Made by a program: the position numbers and the translations under genes. Positions 33,261 through 45,382 of a DNA stretch of 64,000 bases are shown piece by piece. Position 1 is the first letter of the stretch. The number at the start of each line of letters is the position of its first letter. This stretch comes from Echinometra lucunter (taxonomy: Eukaryota; Echinodermata; Echinoidea; Camarodonta; Echinometridae), in NCBI GenBank assembly GCA_029962745.1, contig CM057155.1:31306896-31370895 (forward strand). The letters run 5' to 3'. Under the pieces are notes generated by a model that ran no database searches, was not told the origin of the DNA, and saw nothing but the letters and a program-made list of their open reading frames with translations.

Positions 33261-36002
33261 CTGCCGACTGTCTAGAGCTGAAACTCAACTTAGCTCGTTC
33301 GTTCGCAGACGATGTGAGTTCTGTTTTTTCCTCTTCTTCAATACAGCTCTGCGATAAGAAGGGAGTGCCGCCACTTTGCTACGAGAGGGAAAAAAGCGAA
33401 AAGCCTTCAATTTCGTTCAACAGCGCCTATGCATTTCTCGATGCCAAACTCGTATGCACGACCACATGCATCACTACGATCTAGGCATGTGTATTCCCGA
33501 GTCTGCGAATGTGTAAAAGGGAACAATGTCGGAGCAATTTACGACGCTGGCGGGTATTTGATGCGTTACAGAGAGTAATGTTGACAACGGCGTAGCTGCT
33601 TGCTTGCTAGCTGGCTACAGCTAGCTAGCCAGCGCTAGATCAAGAGCTCGGCTCAATATTCCATGAGTGGGCCCTGCCCGTATTACACAGGAAACGCATT
33701 AAAAAGAAAAAAAGAGGCACGAAGTCCCTTCGCTCTCAGCAGCCAGCTATCACAGGCTTCCCGTTAATATCTACACACGAATACACAGAGCCCCAGCCTT
33801 GTATGCACAGCCAATCTTATGCAGAGAGCTGCGCAGATCGAAGCGTATCGTGCACAGAGCGGCTGCCCACACGGCGGGGGTAGTCACACTGTCCCTATGC
33901 CTCGTAGCTGCCGCGCTGTGGCTCGTTTTCGCTCTCTCTACCGCTCTCTCTTCCTCTCCCTCTCTCTATCTCTTCACGTCGTAATGCATAGGGCGTCGGT
34001 TTATTAGTGTCAAGACACAGCCATGCTGATAGAAATGGGGGAAATTCGATCTAACACAGAGCCTTTGGAGGCTTCCAGCCATATACTTCATCATGCAGAC
34101 GTGAGAACTTGGGATTTCAAGCGAGATTCGATCGACATTCATTCTATCTCGCTCTCCTCTTTTTCCCCTCCACTCTTTCCCTCAAATCGTTCTTCCTGCA
34201 TGTTTGATGAGAAAATACATCGAGCCTGAGTCGAGAGCGGGAAAAGAACTTAGAAAGAAAGGAGGGCATACGAATACCTATGCGTCACTACTTCAAACAT
34301 TTACATCTTCAACACCCTATTGTTCTTCACGGGTCTCATCTCCTATAGTATTCATACATCATTCTTACTCCAGTATAGAAATCCAAGACAAGTTTCTTTG
34401 CCATCCCACAATATTCTGAATTTTCATCACCGCCATTTCTCATGTCATCTCGATATGCTCCCATCATTGCTTAGCCTTATTCATTATTATTACATTATTT
34501 AAAATGTCTGTGAATCATACTTGAGTTTTCCCTCCAAAATAATTCAAGAGATATAATTTCACAAGCATCTGCACTATCAGAACAGTTGATTAAAAATCAT
34601 TAGGTTGGTTTTTGAAAAAAAAATCCCCACTATTCTTTGAACAACTGAAACAGGTTTTAAAAAATTGTGGTATAATCACAAAACCTCGGAAGAAGCTAAA
34701 ACTAAAATTTTCACGAGAAGATAACTTTTAAACATAATATTCCAGCATCTTACTGTCGATTCCGTTATTTGGTTATTATCCCCTGATTCTAATTTGAACT
34801 TACAAAACGAGTTTATAATGAAACATGGCTTTGTTTTTAAAAAAATCCAGGATAGGGATTCATAAACAAAGTATATGAGAGATCGTAATCTGTCAAAATG
34901 TTGGTACGGATGATGTCCTTTTTGAAGAAAATAGATCTATTTAAATTAAGCTCTAGTTCTTCATGAACTACTTGTCTTCTTGGAAAGATTTTAGATAAGC
35001 AAATGATTATGAGATTTCATTGACCTTTATTTGTAACCATGATAACCGATTGGGAACCAAAACGATATGTAAGAGAGGTATCTGATGATGACGACAAGTT
35101 CTTGCAAATTTTCACTGCAGTGTTAGTTGATAATGACAATCTTCTATTTCAAACGTCTTTGCTTTGTAGTGACTATGATCAGAACAAGTTATACCTGCTT
35201 GCTCCTATGTCAAATTTATTTAAGAAATTGGTTCGAACAGTGAACCATTAAAAGCATGAAAAAGGAAAATGATAACTTTTCATGAGAAGTTCTGCTGGCA
35301 GTTGTCAAACATTTTCCCCATGCAAAGTAGCTCTCGTTTAATGTGCATTTTGCCGATGAAATAATTACTCCATGTCATATACCTTTCCGTATCCAACTTT
35401 ATAAATTCTTAATCATTTCCTTTCTATACATCGAATATTATTTTCATACTTTCCATTGTCCACATCATCAACATCATACAACAACATCATCATTATCAGA
35501 TCTAACTTTGGTCAGATTTTCTTGAATGTAGTAGAATGGTGCGTTCTTTAATTTACGCAGTTAACATCATCATCATCATCATTCTCATCCTCATCATCTT
35601 TATCATCGTCATCATTATCTCACAGTTTTTCAAATTTTTTCTTTGCTACTCTTCTAAACATTTTCCTCATGTTAGACAGATTTTCTCAATCGACCGAGTT
35701 GCGTTTTTAATTGATGCACTTTTTCTATAACATCTTTTTTTAATTTCCAACATTTCAAACTGATATACATGCATAAGAAAATGAAGCTCAAAAATTGTAA
35801 CTGTTGATGAAGAACTCATACAGCCTCTACGTGAAAAATTAAATCAAACTCTATTACTTGCATATTGACTTTGTTAATTTATCTTGGTTAAATCTGAGTA
35901 ACCCCTTAATTTACCTCATAAATCAATATTTTAGTTGATTCATACGATTTTCTATTCATTGATTCCCATCATATTTCAATGCAAAGATTACTGCAATAAT
36001 AA
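33261..36002. other. upstream of CBX, nothing firmly recognised
   Basis: A second GCTAGC-rich palindromic patch lies at 33,600-33,640 and a CT-rich tract at 33,930-33,975. The 34,590 region (AGAACAGTTGATTAAAAATC, ATTAGGTTG) resembles one arm of the foldback at 39,885. A CAT-rich simple tract lies at 35,562-35,620. Frames here show no domain or splice context. Confidence 0.4.
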
Positions 36003-36353
36003 ACCATGGGTGATCACATTCACGTTACGTCACGTACGTTACAGAACTTTTCATGAATATAGGCCCTATACCATGTATATAAAAGTCCCGAAAGGACGCA
36101 TAGGGTGTAACATTTCGTCAAAATACACCCCTTTTATCTCCAAAATGTCGGGTCCAGGTTACTCTACACTTTTTGTATATGAAAAAGCTACAGAAAATCT
36201 ACGAATACTCGAATACTTATCTATACATGATCTACAAAGTGTCGAACCTGACGGATAATGTGTTGGGAATTTAGGTTCTGTCATTTACGAAAGGTGTAAC
36301 GCGCGGGCGTGACGCGACGTGACGTGAACATGATTATGCGATGGTTCATGGTA
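36003..36353. mobile_element. possible decayed foldback element
   Basis: The left arm CATTCACGTTACGTCACGTA and right arm TGACGCGACGTGACGTGAAC are imperfect inverse copies about 270 bp apart, with matching CCATGG/CCATG outer words. The arms are eroded and no partner copy was seen. Confidence 0.35.
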
Positions 36354-37743
36354 AGGACAGAGATATATTATAGAGAATTTGCTGAGGATGAAACTTAGAA
36401 ACAAATTCCGATCTTAAATGTGGATGTTCTTATTATCATTTAAACTTTTAAACTTTAGGCGATATTGTGAATTCAAAATTTTGAAATTCACTGAAGAGGA
36501 AACAGTGGCTTTGGTTGTTTGCAGGTTATGATTTACTTTCAACTCACAACTTCATTTAATGATTCAATTTTCATTCTTTCATGAGCGAATTAAGGTTCCC
36601 TGTTTATTATCAATAAATGTCCCCAAAATTAAGGTAGAATATTTCAGAAACATACGATGCTATAACTTTTTAAATAACCGGACAGATTTCTTTGATTGTC
36701 GACATAATGTTTTTCTCGAATTGGAATCTTGCAGAAAATAACAATGAATAATCGATAAAGAGTGAAAATTGTTTCTTCTTCTGAAAAAAAAAACAACAAC
36801 TCTAGTCTCTCTTCCCCCCCCCCCCCCTACCGCTTTTTGTATAGCAATATTTCTGTTTTGAGCTTGACGTAATCGTTATACTGAGAACACAAATTTTACT
36901 TTAAATTCTACAAAAGAATTAGGGCCCTGTTATAATTATTAAGGTATATTTTCTGCAGAATCATTTGAAGAAACAATTGTAATAACCCTTGCTGCTGTTT
37001 AGTACATGTCTTAAGTGAAAGGTTACTAATATTTAGTTACATTTCCTGCAATTTGTGCTGGAGGTAAACATCCAGCAGTGAAATGATATAAGACCGGATA
37101 AATTTTTATTGTGAACAAATAGAACATTGCTTGAAAAGCACCTTTCTTCCATATTTTTTTAATCGTTAGTAATATACCTGCAGTTGTTCAGGTCTTAAAT
37201 GTTATTTTTAAAACAGTTTCATATTTCTTTAGTAATATTTTAGAGTAAAATCAAATTAATGAAAGTTCTTTCCAAAATGATTTTCTTCTTTCTTTGAAGG
37301 TATATAGTAACTTGGTATTTAAGTCAAATCATTGTTTATTGAGGTGTAATTGTAATAGTAAAAACAAAGTCTTAAAACATTAAATCATTAGCAGTAAACT
37401 CATTTTTTGAAATTGAGTAGATCTACAGGGTTTTTTTCTTTCATCTTATGCATTGCTGTAAATAACCGATCTGATAAATGCTGGTATGTCTGAGTACTTT
37501 GAAAACAAGAATTATTGCAAATTATTATGTTACTAGAAGCAGTAATGTCATCATAAAATTTTAACGTTTCTGAGTATGAACAATGAAAATATATAGTACA
37601 TTCGCAAATTTGTCGTAACAATTAACACAGAAAGGGTATTATTCAACATCTTTGGATTTATTCCCGGCACCATCAGCTTTTTTCATAATGAAGGGGTAAT
37701 ACCCACAAAGCACAAATAAGTTTCAGTGTACAGCCTGATCATT
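36354..37743. other. AT-rich stretch, nothing recognised
   Basis: Only an A-run/CAA tract and a C15-like run near 36,784-36,829 stand out. No exon or paired repeat seen. Confidence 0.45.
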
Positions 37744-37950
37744 TACACTCTAAATTTTTTAGACTTGAATCAGGGCAACTCCAAAAATTCGATTAAAGTC
37801 TTAATCTAATAGATTTAGAAATCAATCTTAATTGATTATAATTTGGTATTCTGGAGCTGTTTGAAGTTTGGAGTTGTCCCTGATAACAATCGGCCTTAAT
37901 TAATTTCCATTCAAAATTAATTTCCATTCTAAGAAATTTAGAGAGTGTAG
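37744..37950. mobile_element. short foldback MITE (TACACTCT ends)
   Basis: TACACTCTAAATTTTTTAGA at the left and TCTAAGAAATTTAGAGAGTG with TA at the right are inverse with small gaps. Inside, CAGGGCAACTCC pairs with GGAGTTGTCCCTG, giving a second stem. About 207 bp, non-coding. Confidence 0.65.
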
Positions 37951-38216
37951 TATGAAATTTTGACAAATATTGAAAGATTATAAAGACCTGTAGAAAATGT
38001 ATTGGAGGAGCTTTTTTATGTTTCTTTGTGAAGGGCATCACCAAAATGAGTAGGCCTAATAATGAAGTTTAGTTAATGGTTTTGATAGTTATTTACTGAA
38101 AATATTATCGATGAAATGTTTTATGTTATGGACGTTCAAATACTCTTCACTGACCAGGCTCTGTAATTAATGTTATAAACAATATTCCCTCAACAAAACT
38201 TATAGACACTCCTCAC

Positions 38217-38241
38217 GGGGGGGGGGGGGGGGGGGGGGGGG
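38217..38241. repeat. G25 homopolymer
   Basis: The longest poly-G run in the window, followed by GAGGAGG. Such runs are quadruplex-capable and also prone to assembly length error. Confidence 0.95.
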
Positions 38242-38637
38242 AGGAGGTGAAAACTTCTCATTTTACGCTGGCATATCTGCTTTCTGACTAAATTCGCAAA
38301 ACAAATAAACAAAAAATAAAAATACTGGTATAGGTTATAAATCCACAAGATTTGTTGTTTTATTGTTTGGAACATTTGATATTTCATTTTTCATTGTCAC
38401 GGTGAAGGGATAATCAAGAATGTTCCCTTATCTTGCAGACGTCTGTGTTTGATGTTTATCATGGAATATCCTGACGATTCGACTTCAACAGGAAGAAGAG
38501 TTTTTATTGGATGATAAAGTTTGATTTTCTATTTTGCATTGTTACAACATTAAAATTTCATCTTCCCTATTTCTTTTGCCTTTTGCTAAATTGATTTATT
38601 CCGATTTTATTAAGAATATTATTGCACATCGTCACGA

Positions 38638-38896
38638 TAGGGCCAAATAAAAATAATTCCTACTTTCTCGTCCCCTCCTTCCTTTTTTTCGGTGAGCCTC
38701 ATTCATTTTCACATTGTTTTGAACCTCTTAAATGCTTCTATCAATTAAATAAATAAATAAATATAAATTTGTATCAAAATTGTCTGAATAGCATTTCATG
38801 TACAAAAATATCAAATATCAAATAACATGGAAACCCCTCCTCCTCAATTTCAAATATCCGGACGAAAAACTAGGAATCAGTTTTACTTGGTCTAAG
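38638..38896 (+). mobile_element. foldback MITE family 6, copy 2
   Basis: Direct-repeat partner of 17,445-17,849, with the inner TTTCTCGTCC words and the ATTTCATGTACAAAAATATC block. It is shorter because much of the first third of copy 1 is missing. Confidence 0.7.
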
Positions 38897-39770
38897 CACT
38901 TTTTTTTCAATTAGCAATGTACTACTCAATCCCAACGAAGAAACTGGAAACTATTTTCACATCGTTGCTCATGATCTTTTATATTGAATCTGCAGTTTAA
39001 AAGAAAAAGGTGCGCCGTCATACCTCAGCTCACAGTGAGCGGAACTACAACCCCTTTGGTGAGGGGTTGGTTGACAAAGAAACATGACATCCGGGAGTTC
39101 GGGATATAACCTGCATGACTCGAAGTTCGTTTTATGCTTCCTCGGTTGTCACTACTACTCTGAAAACGGAGAGGAAATTAAATCTGACTATTAATCTTTC
39201 ATTCATGACTCAATTTTTTTCGCTTACCCCCTGCTTGGGATGTGATGCCTATCTATCCCCCCTCTCTCTCCGCGAATATTATTATCATTAGTTTAGAGCC
39301 ATTTCCACCAGCGAACTAGTCCCTCTGCGTACGGGTGTTACGCGGACCGCATAAGAGGGGGGATTCGCATTGGGCAGTTGAATAGTCGTCCATTGTTACG
39401 GGCAGAGTATTCTGGAACCCTTGCCGCTATACTTGGCCGTGAACTGACCAACTCGTTTTGGTGCTTCGTGTTGCAGCATCATGAACGGCAATGTGGACAA
39501 GAGTGGAAAGATTGACCGTCATTATTTCCCATATTGAATGCTTTCTACCTTAGATTGTGTAGCTGAATTTATGAATTATTGCACAAAAAACGTTTATCTT
39601 CGAACGCTATCTATTTAAATTCTTGACGTTTTTCTTTGTTTTCATCTAGGCTAATTTCACCCGCTTTCCTACTCAGCATACTTTTAAAATTTTCCTCTTA
39701 AATGGCGACATGGATTTTAAAGAAATATATACGAACATAATGAAAACAAGAAGATGTGGAAAAAGGGCAG

Positions 39771-39819
<49 letters not shown>

Positions 39820-39884
39820 ACTGAATTAAAAGGAGATAAGGGAGAAAACGGAACCGAAGAAGAGAAAAAGAAAATTTTAGAAAT
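38897..39884. other. gene-free stretch; GC-richer patch and (CAA)n
   Basis: A less AT-rich patch spans about 39,000-39,480. It ends in an acceptor-like GCTTCGTGTTGCAG followed by a 17-codon frame starting MNGNVDKSGK, too short to call. A (CAA)n tract occupies 39,771-39,821. Confidence 0.35.
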
Positions 39885-40046
39885 AACACTGTTAGAACAG
39901 TTGTTTCAAAATCATTAGGTTGTTTAAAATATAAACCTACCAACAGTTGTTATAACCCCATATGCTTTACATACATTAAAGAAAAAAAAAACACTTGGTA
40001 GGTTCATATTTTAAACAACCTTATATGATTTTTAAAGAACAGTGTA
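39885..40046. mobile_element. short foldback element
   Basis: AACACTGTTAGAACAG at the left pairs with AAGAACAGTG at the right. Inside, ATTAGGTTGTTTAAAATATA and its inverse around CTACCAA/TTGGTAG make long arms with a short A-rich loop. The piggyBac-like MITE starts four bases after its right end. Confidence 0.7.
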
Positions 40047-40049
40047 GAG

Positions 40050-40465
40050 TTAACCCATTCGTGACAGGGGTCCACATTTTGTGGTTTGGCCTAATATCTT
40101 TTGATGCAAAGCCCTGAAAATCATACCAAATACATGAGCAGAAAGAGCAAAAAAATCTACACAAACTGTGCCCATTTTGGTTGTGTCAATATTCGTTATT
40201 CGATGCTGAAATTTTTTAAAAGGAAAATAAGCATTAAAATCCTTAAATTGGCAATGTGATAGAAAGTCTAAAATCACCGTTTTCCCCTGCAAATTGGCAA
40301 CTTTTTGACTTCTCACCATAATTTCTGTCAATTTATATTCATTGCAGATACATGACGTTTTGTAAGAAAAATGTAGCAATAAAATAAAAATGTTGGAGTT
40401 GCCAATTTGAAGAATAAAAGCTGATCAAATTAGGCTTCAAATAATTTCTGTCACGAATGGGTTAA
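40050..40465. mobile_element. piggyBac-like MITE, copy 2 (416 bp)
   Basis: TTAA at 40,050-40,053 and 40,462-40,465 flank CCCATTCGTGACAG and CTGTCACGAATGGG, a perfect inverted pair here. Same length and orientation as 11,123-11,538, with scattered substitutions and single-base indels. Confidence 0.88.
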
Positions 40466-42183
40466 AAGGAAGAAGAGATAGAAAGAATAAATCGAGAATA
40501 AAAAAGAGACTATCGGAGGAAGGAGTAGACATGACAAAGAATAAGCAGAAAATGATTTGTCACAGAAGTATCAAAATGGCCGAACAACGGAGCTCGTTCA
40601 AATGCACCCGGAAATAATTTGTAAAGAATATGTCGAGGAAGCTATTAATCATGAAGCTAATTTCGTTTAGTGTACATATCCAGGATTAGATAAGGGTGTA
40701 CAAAAGCCTATGATTTCGGAATGTTAAAGGAAGTATTAACAAAAACAAACCCCTGACATTCTAAGATTTCATCGTTCTAGTTTCGAAATTCAAGCAACAG
40801 TATACTCTAATCGAGTCTAATAAAATCATAATGAGAGCATGTTGGCGCTTCTCGACTTTAAGGAAGCAACATGAAAAATACTTTTGTTGATGTGACAGAG
40901 ATTAATAGCGGACATTATTGTCTAATCAGGATAACAAAAGGGGAAAACACAAAGTTTCGCAAGCCATTATTCATAATCTATAGAGAGGAAACATTATTTT
41001 GTTTTTAGTTCCTAACAAGAATCAAATGACAAAACGATCAAATAGATTCAAGCGAAACTGTATACCACAATTGATGTAAATTATTGTTGAGTGCGTGCAA
41101 GTTTAGATAATACGTACATACAGCTTTGTTTAATGTAATAATATAATAATCAAATAGTGAAACCGCGTTTCAAGATTATATTATTTAGATATAGCAATAA
41201 GTGAAATTATGCAAGGGAGAATAAAAAAAAACTACAATTGCTGTATTAAGCAAACTGTTCTATGGCGGATGAAATCAAGGTGAAGTTAAAACCCTATATT
41301 TCAAATCATTCTAAGTCGGAAATGTAACTAAAATTACTAAATTTTATTGCTCTGTGCATGAATTTTGAAATTCAGTGCTCATGAAAATTACCTGTTTCTT
41401 CAGTCTGAAATCGTTTAGTGATACTGTAGATGATGGCTCTTTGAAACATTCTATGATTTAACTAATTGTCCTTGTTTTTTAATAGTAAAAAAAACTTTAG
41501 AAACACGTTATCTATATTGAAGATTAAAAATATAATGGGAAATAGAAAATAGAAATTTTACATTCAAATTGCATATCATAAATAAAGAGATAATGTCATC
41601 GTGTTAATTTTTGCTATATGAATAAGTCATTACGAAAAAAAAAGAGAATAAAAACCCCTCTCGAAGTATATCTTTCTTAATTAGATTCTGCAGATTGACG
41701 TGTAGAATAGCCTTGTATTTTAGGGTTCATTAGAGTTGATATCAATTGGACAGGCAAATTAGACAAGCAGATATGATTCTGTTCCCGCCTAATTTTATTT
41801 TATAAAGACAGGCCATTTTATTTCATTCCTAAATATTTGGGAATGCGATCATTTTAGAAGCTTACTAGTACCCTCAAATCACCGTATTTTCTTGTATGAA
41901 AATAATCTTAAACATTCCCTGCTCAGTTATAACAAAAATGATAAATATAATAATGATTAATGATTCAACTACTAAAATTTTAAAACGAAAGTACTAAAGT
42001 ACCTTGTACATGTATGCTTGAATGATAATATTAATGCAGCTGTTCACTGCTACCTTTGTGAATTTTTTTTTCTCTGCCACTCCTTTTTATTCTATTCCTT
42101 TTTATATCTCTTGTTTTGTAATTGTTCAATCCCACCAATTACTTGTAAATGTTATAATTTGTTTGTTTGTTATAATAAAAAAG

Positions 42184-42185
<2 letters not shown>
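40466..42185. other. AT-rich stretch, nothing recognised
   Basis: No exon, paired repeat or notable motif seen. Confidence 0.45.

Positions 42186-42267
<82 letters not shown>
42186..42267. repeat. compound (AC)n(AT)n microsatellite
   Basis: About 14 AC units followed by about 26 AT units. Produces spurious His/Thr-Tyr/Ile frames. Confidence 0.97.
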
Positions 42268-42276
<9 letters not shown>

Positions 42277-42550
42277 AATGATAATAATTAATGATCATTC
42301 CAATAATAATACAACAAATTATTAAAATCAAATCATTTCAGCTTGAACTAAAATCTGATTCGAAATATTTCATCGATGGTATAATTCGGTATACGTAATA
42401 GTTTTGTGCAGAATCTGATGTTTTTTATAGTAAAAAAACAAACAAACTAGAGAACAGGATATAAAATCTATTTGAGTATGTAAGGTGTTTCAGAGTATGC
42501 AAATAAAATGCATTATGTTTCCCATGTGCTTTTTCTTCCACATTTTTGAG

Positions 42551-42760
42551 GAGGCGCTGTGGCTCAGTGGTAGAGCAGTGGTCTCATAACCGGGAGTATC
42601 CGGCTTCGAAGTCAAGTGGATGCGCTAATGCCCTTTGGTAAGGTATTAATCCTCATTACCAAGTCCTTCGGAGGGGACTTAAAGCCGTCGGTCCCCTGGT
42701 TGCTTACTAACAAGCATACACATGCTTTCTTAGTAGTAAGGTAAAATAACCAACCAACCA
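42551..42760 (+). mobile_element. tRNA-derived SINE
   Basis: The head GAGGCGCTGTGGCTCAGTGG carries a pol III A box, and GGCTTCGAAGTC is a degenerate B box. The body (GGAGGGGACTTAAAGCCGTC, GGTCCCCTGG) is shared with 24,072-24,247. The tail is (AACC)n. It appears near full length. Confidence 0.8.
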
Positions 42761-43257
42761 TTTCAAAAAATATATTATTCTGTTTTGCTTCCATTTGTCC
42801 AATTATCCTTCCTTTGTTTTTACTCTGTACTTCTGTCTATCTGTGTTCTATTATCTGATTTTTTTTTCAACCTTCATTTGTCATTTTCCCCTAATCTCGC
42901 TTCCTTCATCCCACCTCCCTCAGTTCCCCTGTTTTGTTTTGTTTTTATATCAATTTTGCAACCTTATACTGTCGGTACGTATACAGGACTGTATTTTTAC
43001 CAAGGTGGTACCATAATCTACAAAAAGATCTATGGTACCTCCTTGATTTGACAGCTTTTGTGATTGTGTTTACCCTGTCTATTGCCTTTACAATATCCCC
43101 TTTTGAAAATGGTTGGCCGGGCCTATTAAAATGAAGTTCGAATTCACATTTACTAATGCTTTTGGCACTTTTTGTCATATTTTGAAAAAAAAAAATCTTA
43201 ATTTCTTTGAGGGTGCAAGGAGGCGGTGATGACTGATGAAAGCGTCATTGGGTTTTT
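42761..43257. other. gene-free stretch
   Basis: T-rich with short frames only. A small inverted pair, CAAGGTGGTACCATAATC and the GGTACC-containing word after it near 43,035, is seen. No gene recognised. Confidence 0.35.
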
Positions 43258-43400
43258 TGTTGTTGTTTTTTTGTTGTTGTTGTTGATACTAGGTGCCATT
43301 GCGTCGTCCTCGACTCCTGGCGACCCCGTGGACAAACTTCCTCCAGGTTACCACTCTGTCCTCTGCAAGTATATGCCATGCAATTTCGTCACTCCTTCTA
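43258..43400 (-). mobile_element. RTE-type retroposon 3' end
   Basis: On the plus strand (TTG)n is followed by AGGTGCCATTGCGTCGTCCT, CGACTCCTGGCGACCC and GTGGACAAACTTCCTCCAGG. This order, in reverse, resembles the 3' end plus (CAA)n tail of RTE-clade LINEs and their SINEs as I remember them. No protein-coding part is present. Confidence 0.45.
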
Positions 43401-45382
43401 TCCATCTATTCCTTTGTCTTGATATTTTCTTTTTCACCTTGTACTTTGCAGAAGAAAGCTTTTCTTAATGAAGAATAGGGAAAGAACAAAATATTAATAG
43501 TTCAGCGAAGATAAGAAGAAATACTGAGATATATACTAACATGCAGGATAGACATAGCACAAAATTCAATAAAAAGCAGCAAAGTGTCTTTATTGAATGA
43601 TTTTTCCTATTTTACGACTGTGGAATGTGACCTCGTGTCAAAAACTTTCGATGCTAGGTTTCCGACCGAAAGTTGAGAGGGGAGGGATGCAGCTGAACAG
43701 CGAAAACAAAGGATTTTTGAATTGCCACATAAATGCATGCATATCTTGAAAGCCGATAAGTCCTTCTTGATAATTTATCACGATATTTATCTAGTAAGCA
43801 TTGAAAATAACGTTTGAAAATGTTTCACTGGAACTTGATAACTTCCGTTCACTCACAAGCAGTGATAACTGAAATAGAAATAAAGCGAATTGGAACTCTC
43901 ATCGGGTTTGCAATCTAGAACAATTTTCTTATAGTGCTGCATCATAAAAAAGTAATACGTGTGCCTGCAGAGCACTCTCTTGACATAGAAACCTCGAACT
44001 ACGCAACGACTGCATCAGGATACTGCGCACGTAAAAAACCCCCCTGTTTTGATATGCATGGGACTGATGAATGGTATTAATTATCAGTGAATGCAAGTCA
44101 TGTTTGAAAGATCTGTAAAATATTTTGGTAAACGGGAAAGGCGGAAGATGGGGGGGGGGGGAGGGATGACACCAACGTATTCTGGCAGAGCTTCATTGGG
44201 CTGGAGAACGTTAGGAGAAGGTAAGGAAGTATCAGAAAACATACACAGGTAAAAACGTTAAAATAGGAAAACGATCTTCTAAGGATATTTAGGTGAATAA
44301 TTCTTTCAATTGATTTTGGCAGGGAGGTGGGGGGGGGGGGGGGTGCTAAGAATACAGAGCAGCGTAGAGACATGAGCATGGTGGTGTTTTAAGGGATAAG
44401 GTAAAGAGGAATTCTTCTGACAAGCTTAATTTCCTCTGCATAGATCTCTGGAGTCTCAAGTTTCAAATTCAAAACTCGAAAGCAAGGATTCTTTTATTGA
44501 ATTAATTCACAGAAGGTAAGGCCATTACCCCCATCAGTTCGGCGAAATGTTTTTCACATTTTAAAGATCGTGCACCCACAAATGACACAATACATCGCGA
44601 CGATGAACTTGAATATTATTTTGCATGAGCCTATAATTTGAACCTCATTAAATTTTCTTTCAAAAAAAAGGAAAAAAATATTTGAAAAAAAAAGAGAGCT
44701 AAAATATGGGGAAATTTAGATAAGAATTCTGAATCATTTACTTTCAACACTTTATTCAAGGAGAGAAAGAGGACGAGAGAAGGGGAGCGGAAATAGACAG
44801 ACGGTCACACATTGAGAAGAAAATAGTTCACGCATCGTCAACTAACATGACTGAAAGCAAAGAAGCCTGACGACCTTGTTTGGAGGGGGGGGGGGGGGGG
44901 GGGGGAGGGTACTTTCCGAACCGTGGTTGAACCTTAAACCATTTCTCGCACCATATCGTGAAATGATTCTATCGTGACCTGGGCTAGGTCAAGGTTTATT
45001 ATACTCTATGTCAACAAAACCTTGCCTTAGCTTACATCACGTGACCGTACCTTGTGATGTTATTATGGGATATTGGAAGCCCGGATTGGAAGTGTCGTTG
45101 TTACATTCCAAATAAAAAATTCTCGAAATCATGAGCAGGATGAAGACAGTGAGGTCCAGATATGGTGCACAATGAGCGTTCTGAATACTTGTAATGAGAT
45201 TGATAGTGGAAATGAGTGGGTATGTGTTATTGAATACAGCGAGAACGGCTTAGCCTGTTTTAATCTCCCTACATTATAAAACCAGTCCTTGTATACTAGC
45301 CGCGCAGTAATCAGACGGCCATATTTCTCAAAACGGGAGGCTTGGTACGGAAACGTATGAGATATCGCCGCTTGTCAGACGA
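43401..45382. other. gene-free stretch with poly-G runs
   Basis: G runs near 44,151-44,162 and 44,330-44,343, and G21 at 44,885-44,905. No exon recognised. Confidence 0.4.

Noticed and set aside
35039..36258. Plus-strand frames at 35.0 and 35.9 kb as exons
   Set aside because: No splice-site pair matches the frame limits, and the second overlaps a probable foldback element.
11064..40379. Similar minus-strand frames in two places (GKTVILNFLSHCQFK and GKTVILDFLSHCQFK)
   Set aside because: Both lie in the piggyBac-like MITE copies. Differences are frequently amino-acid changing and one copy is frameshifted, so no purifying selection is visible.
42018..42291. Two frames ending in poly-His/Thr and Tyr/Ile
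   Set aside because: They run into the (AC)n(AT)n microsatellite, which supplies most of their length.
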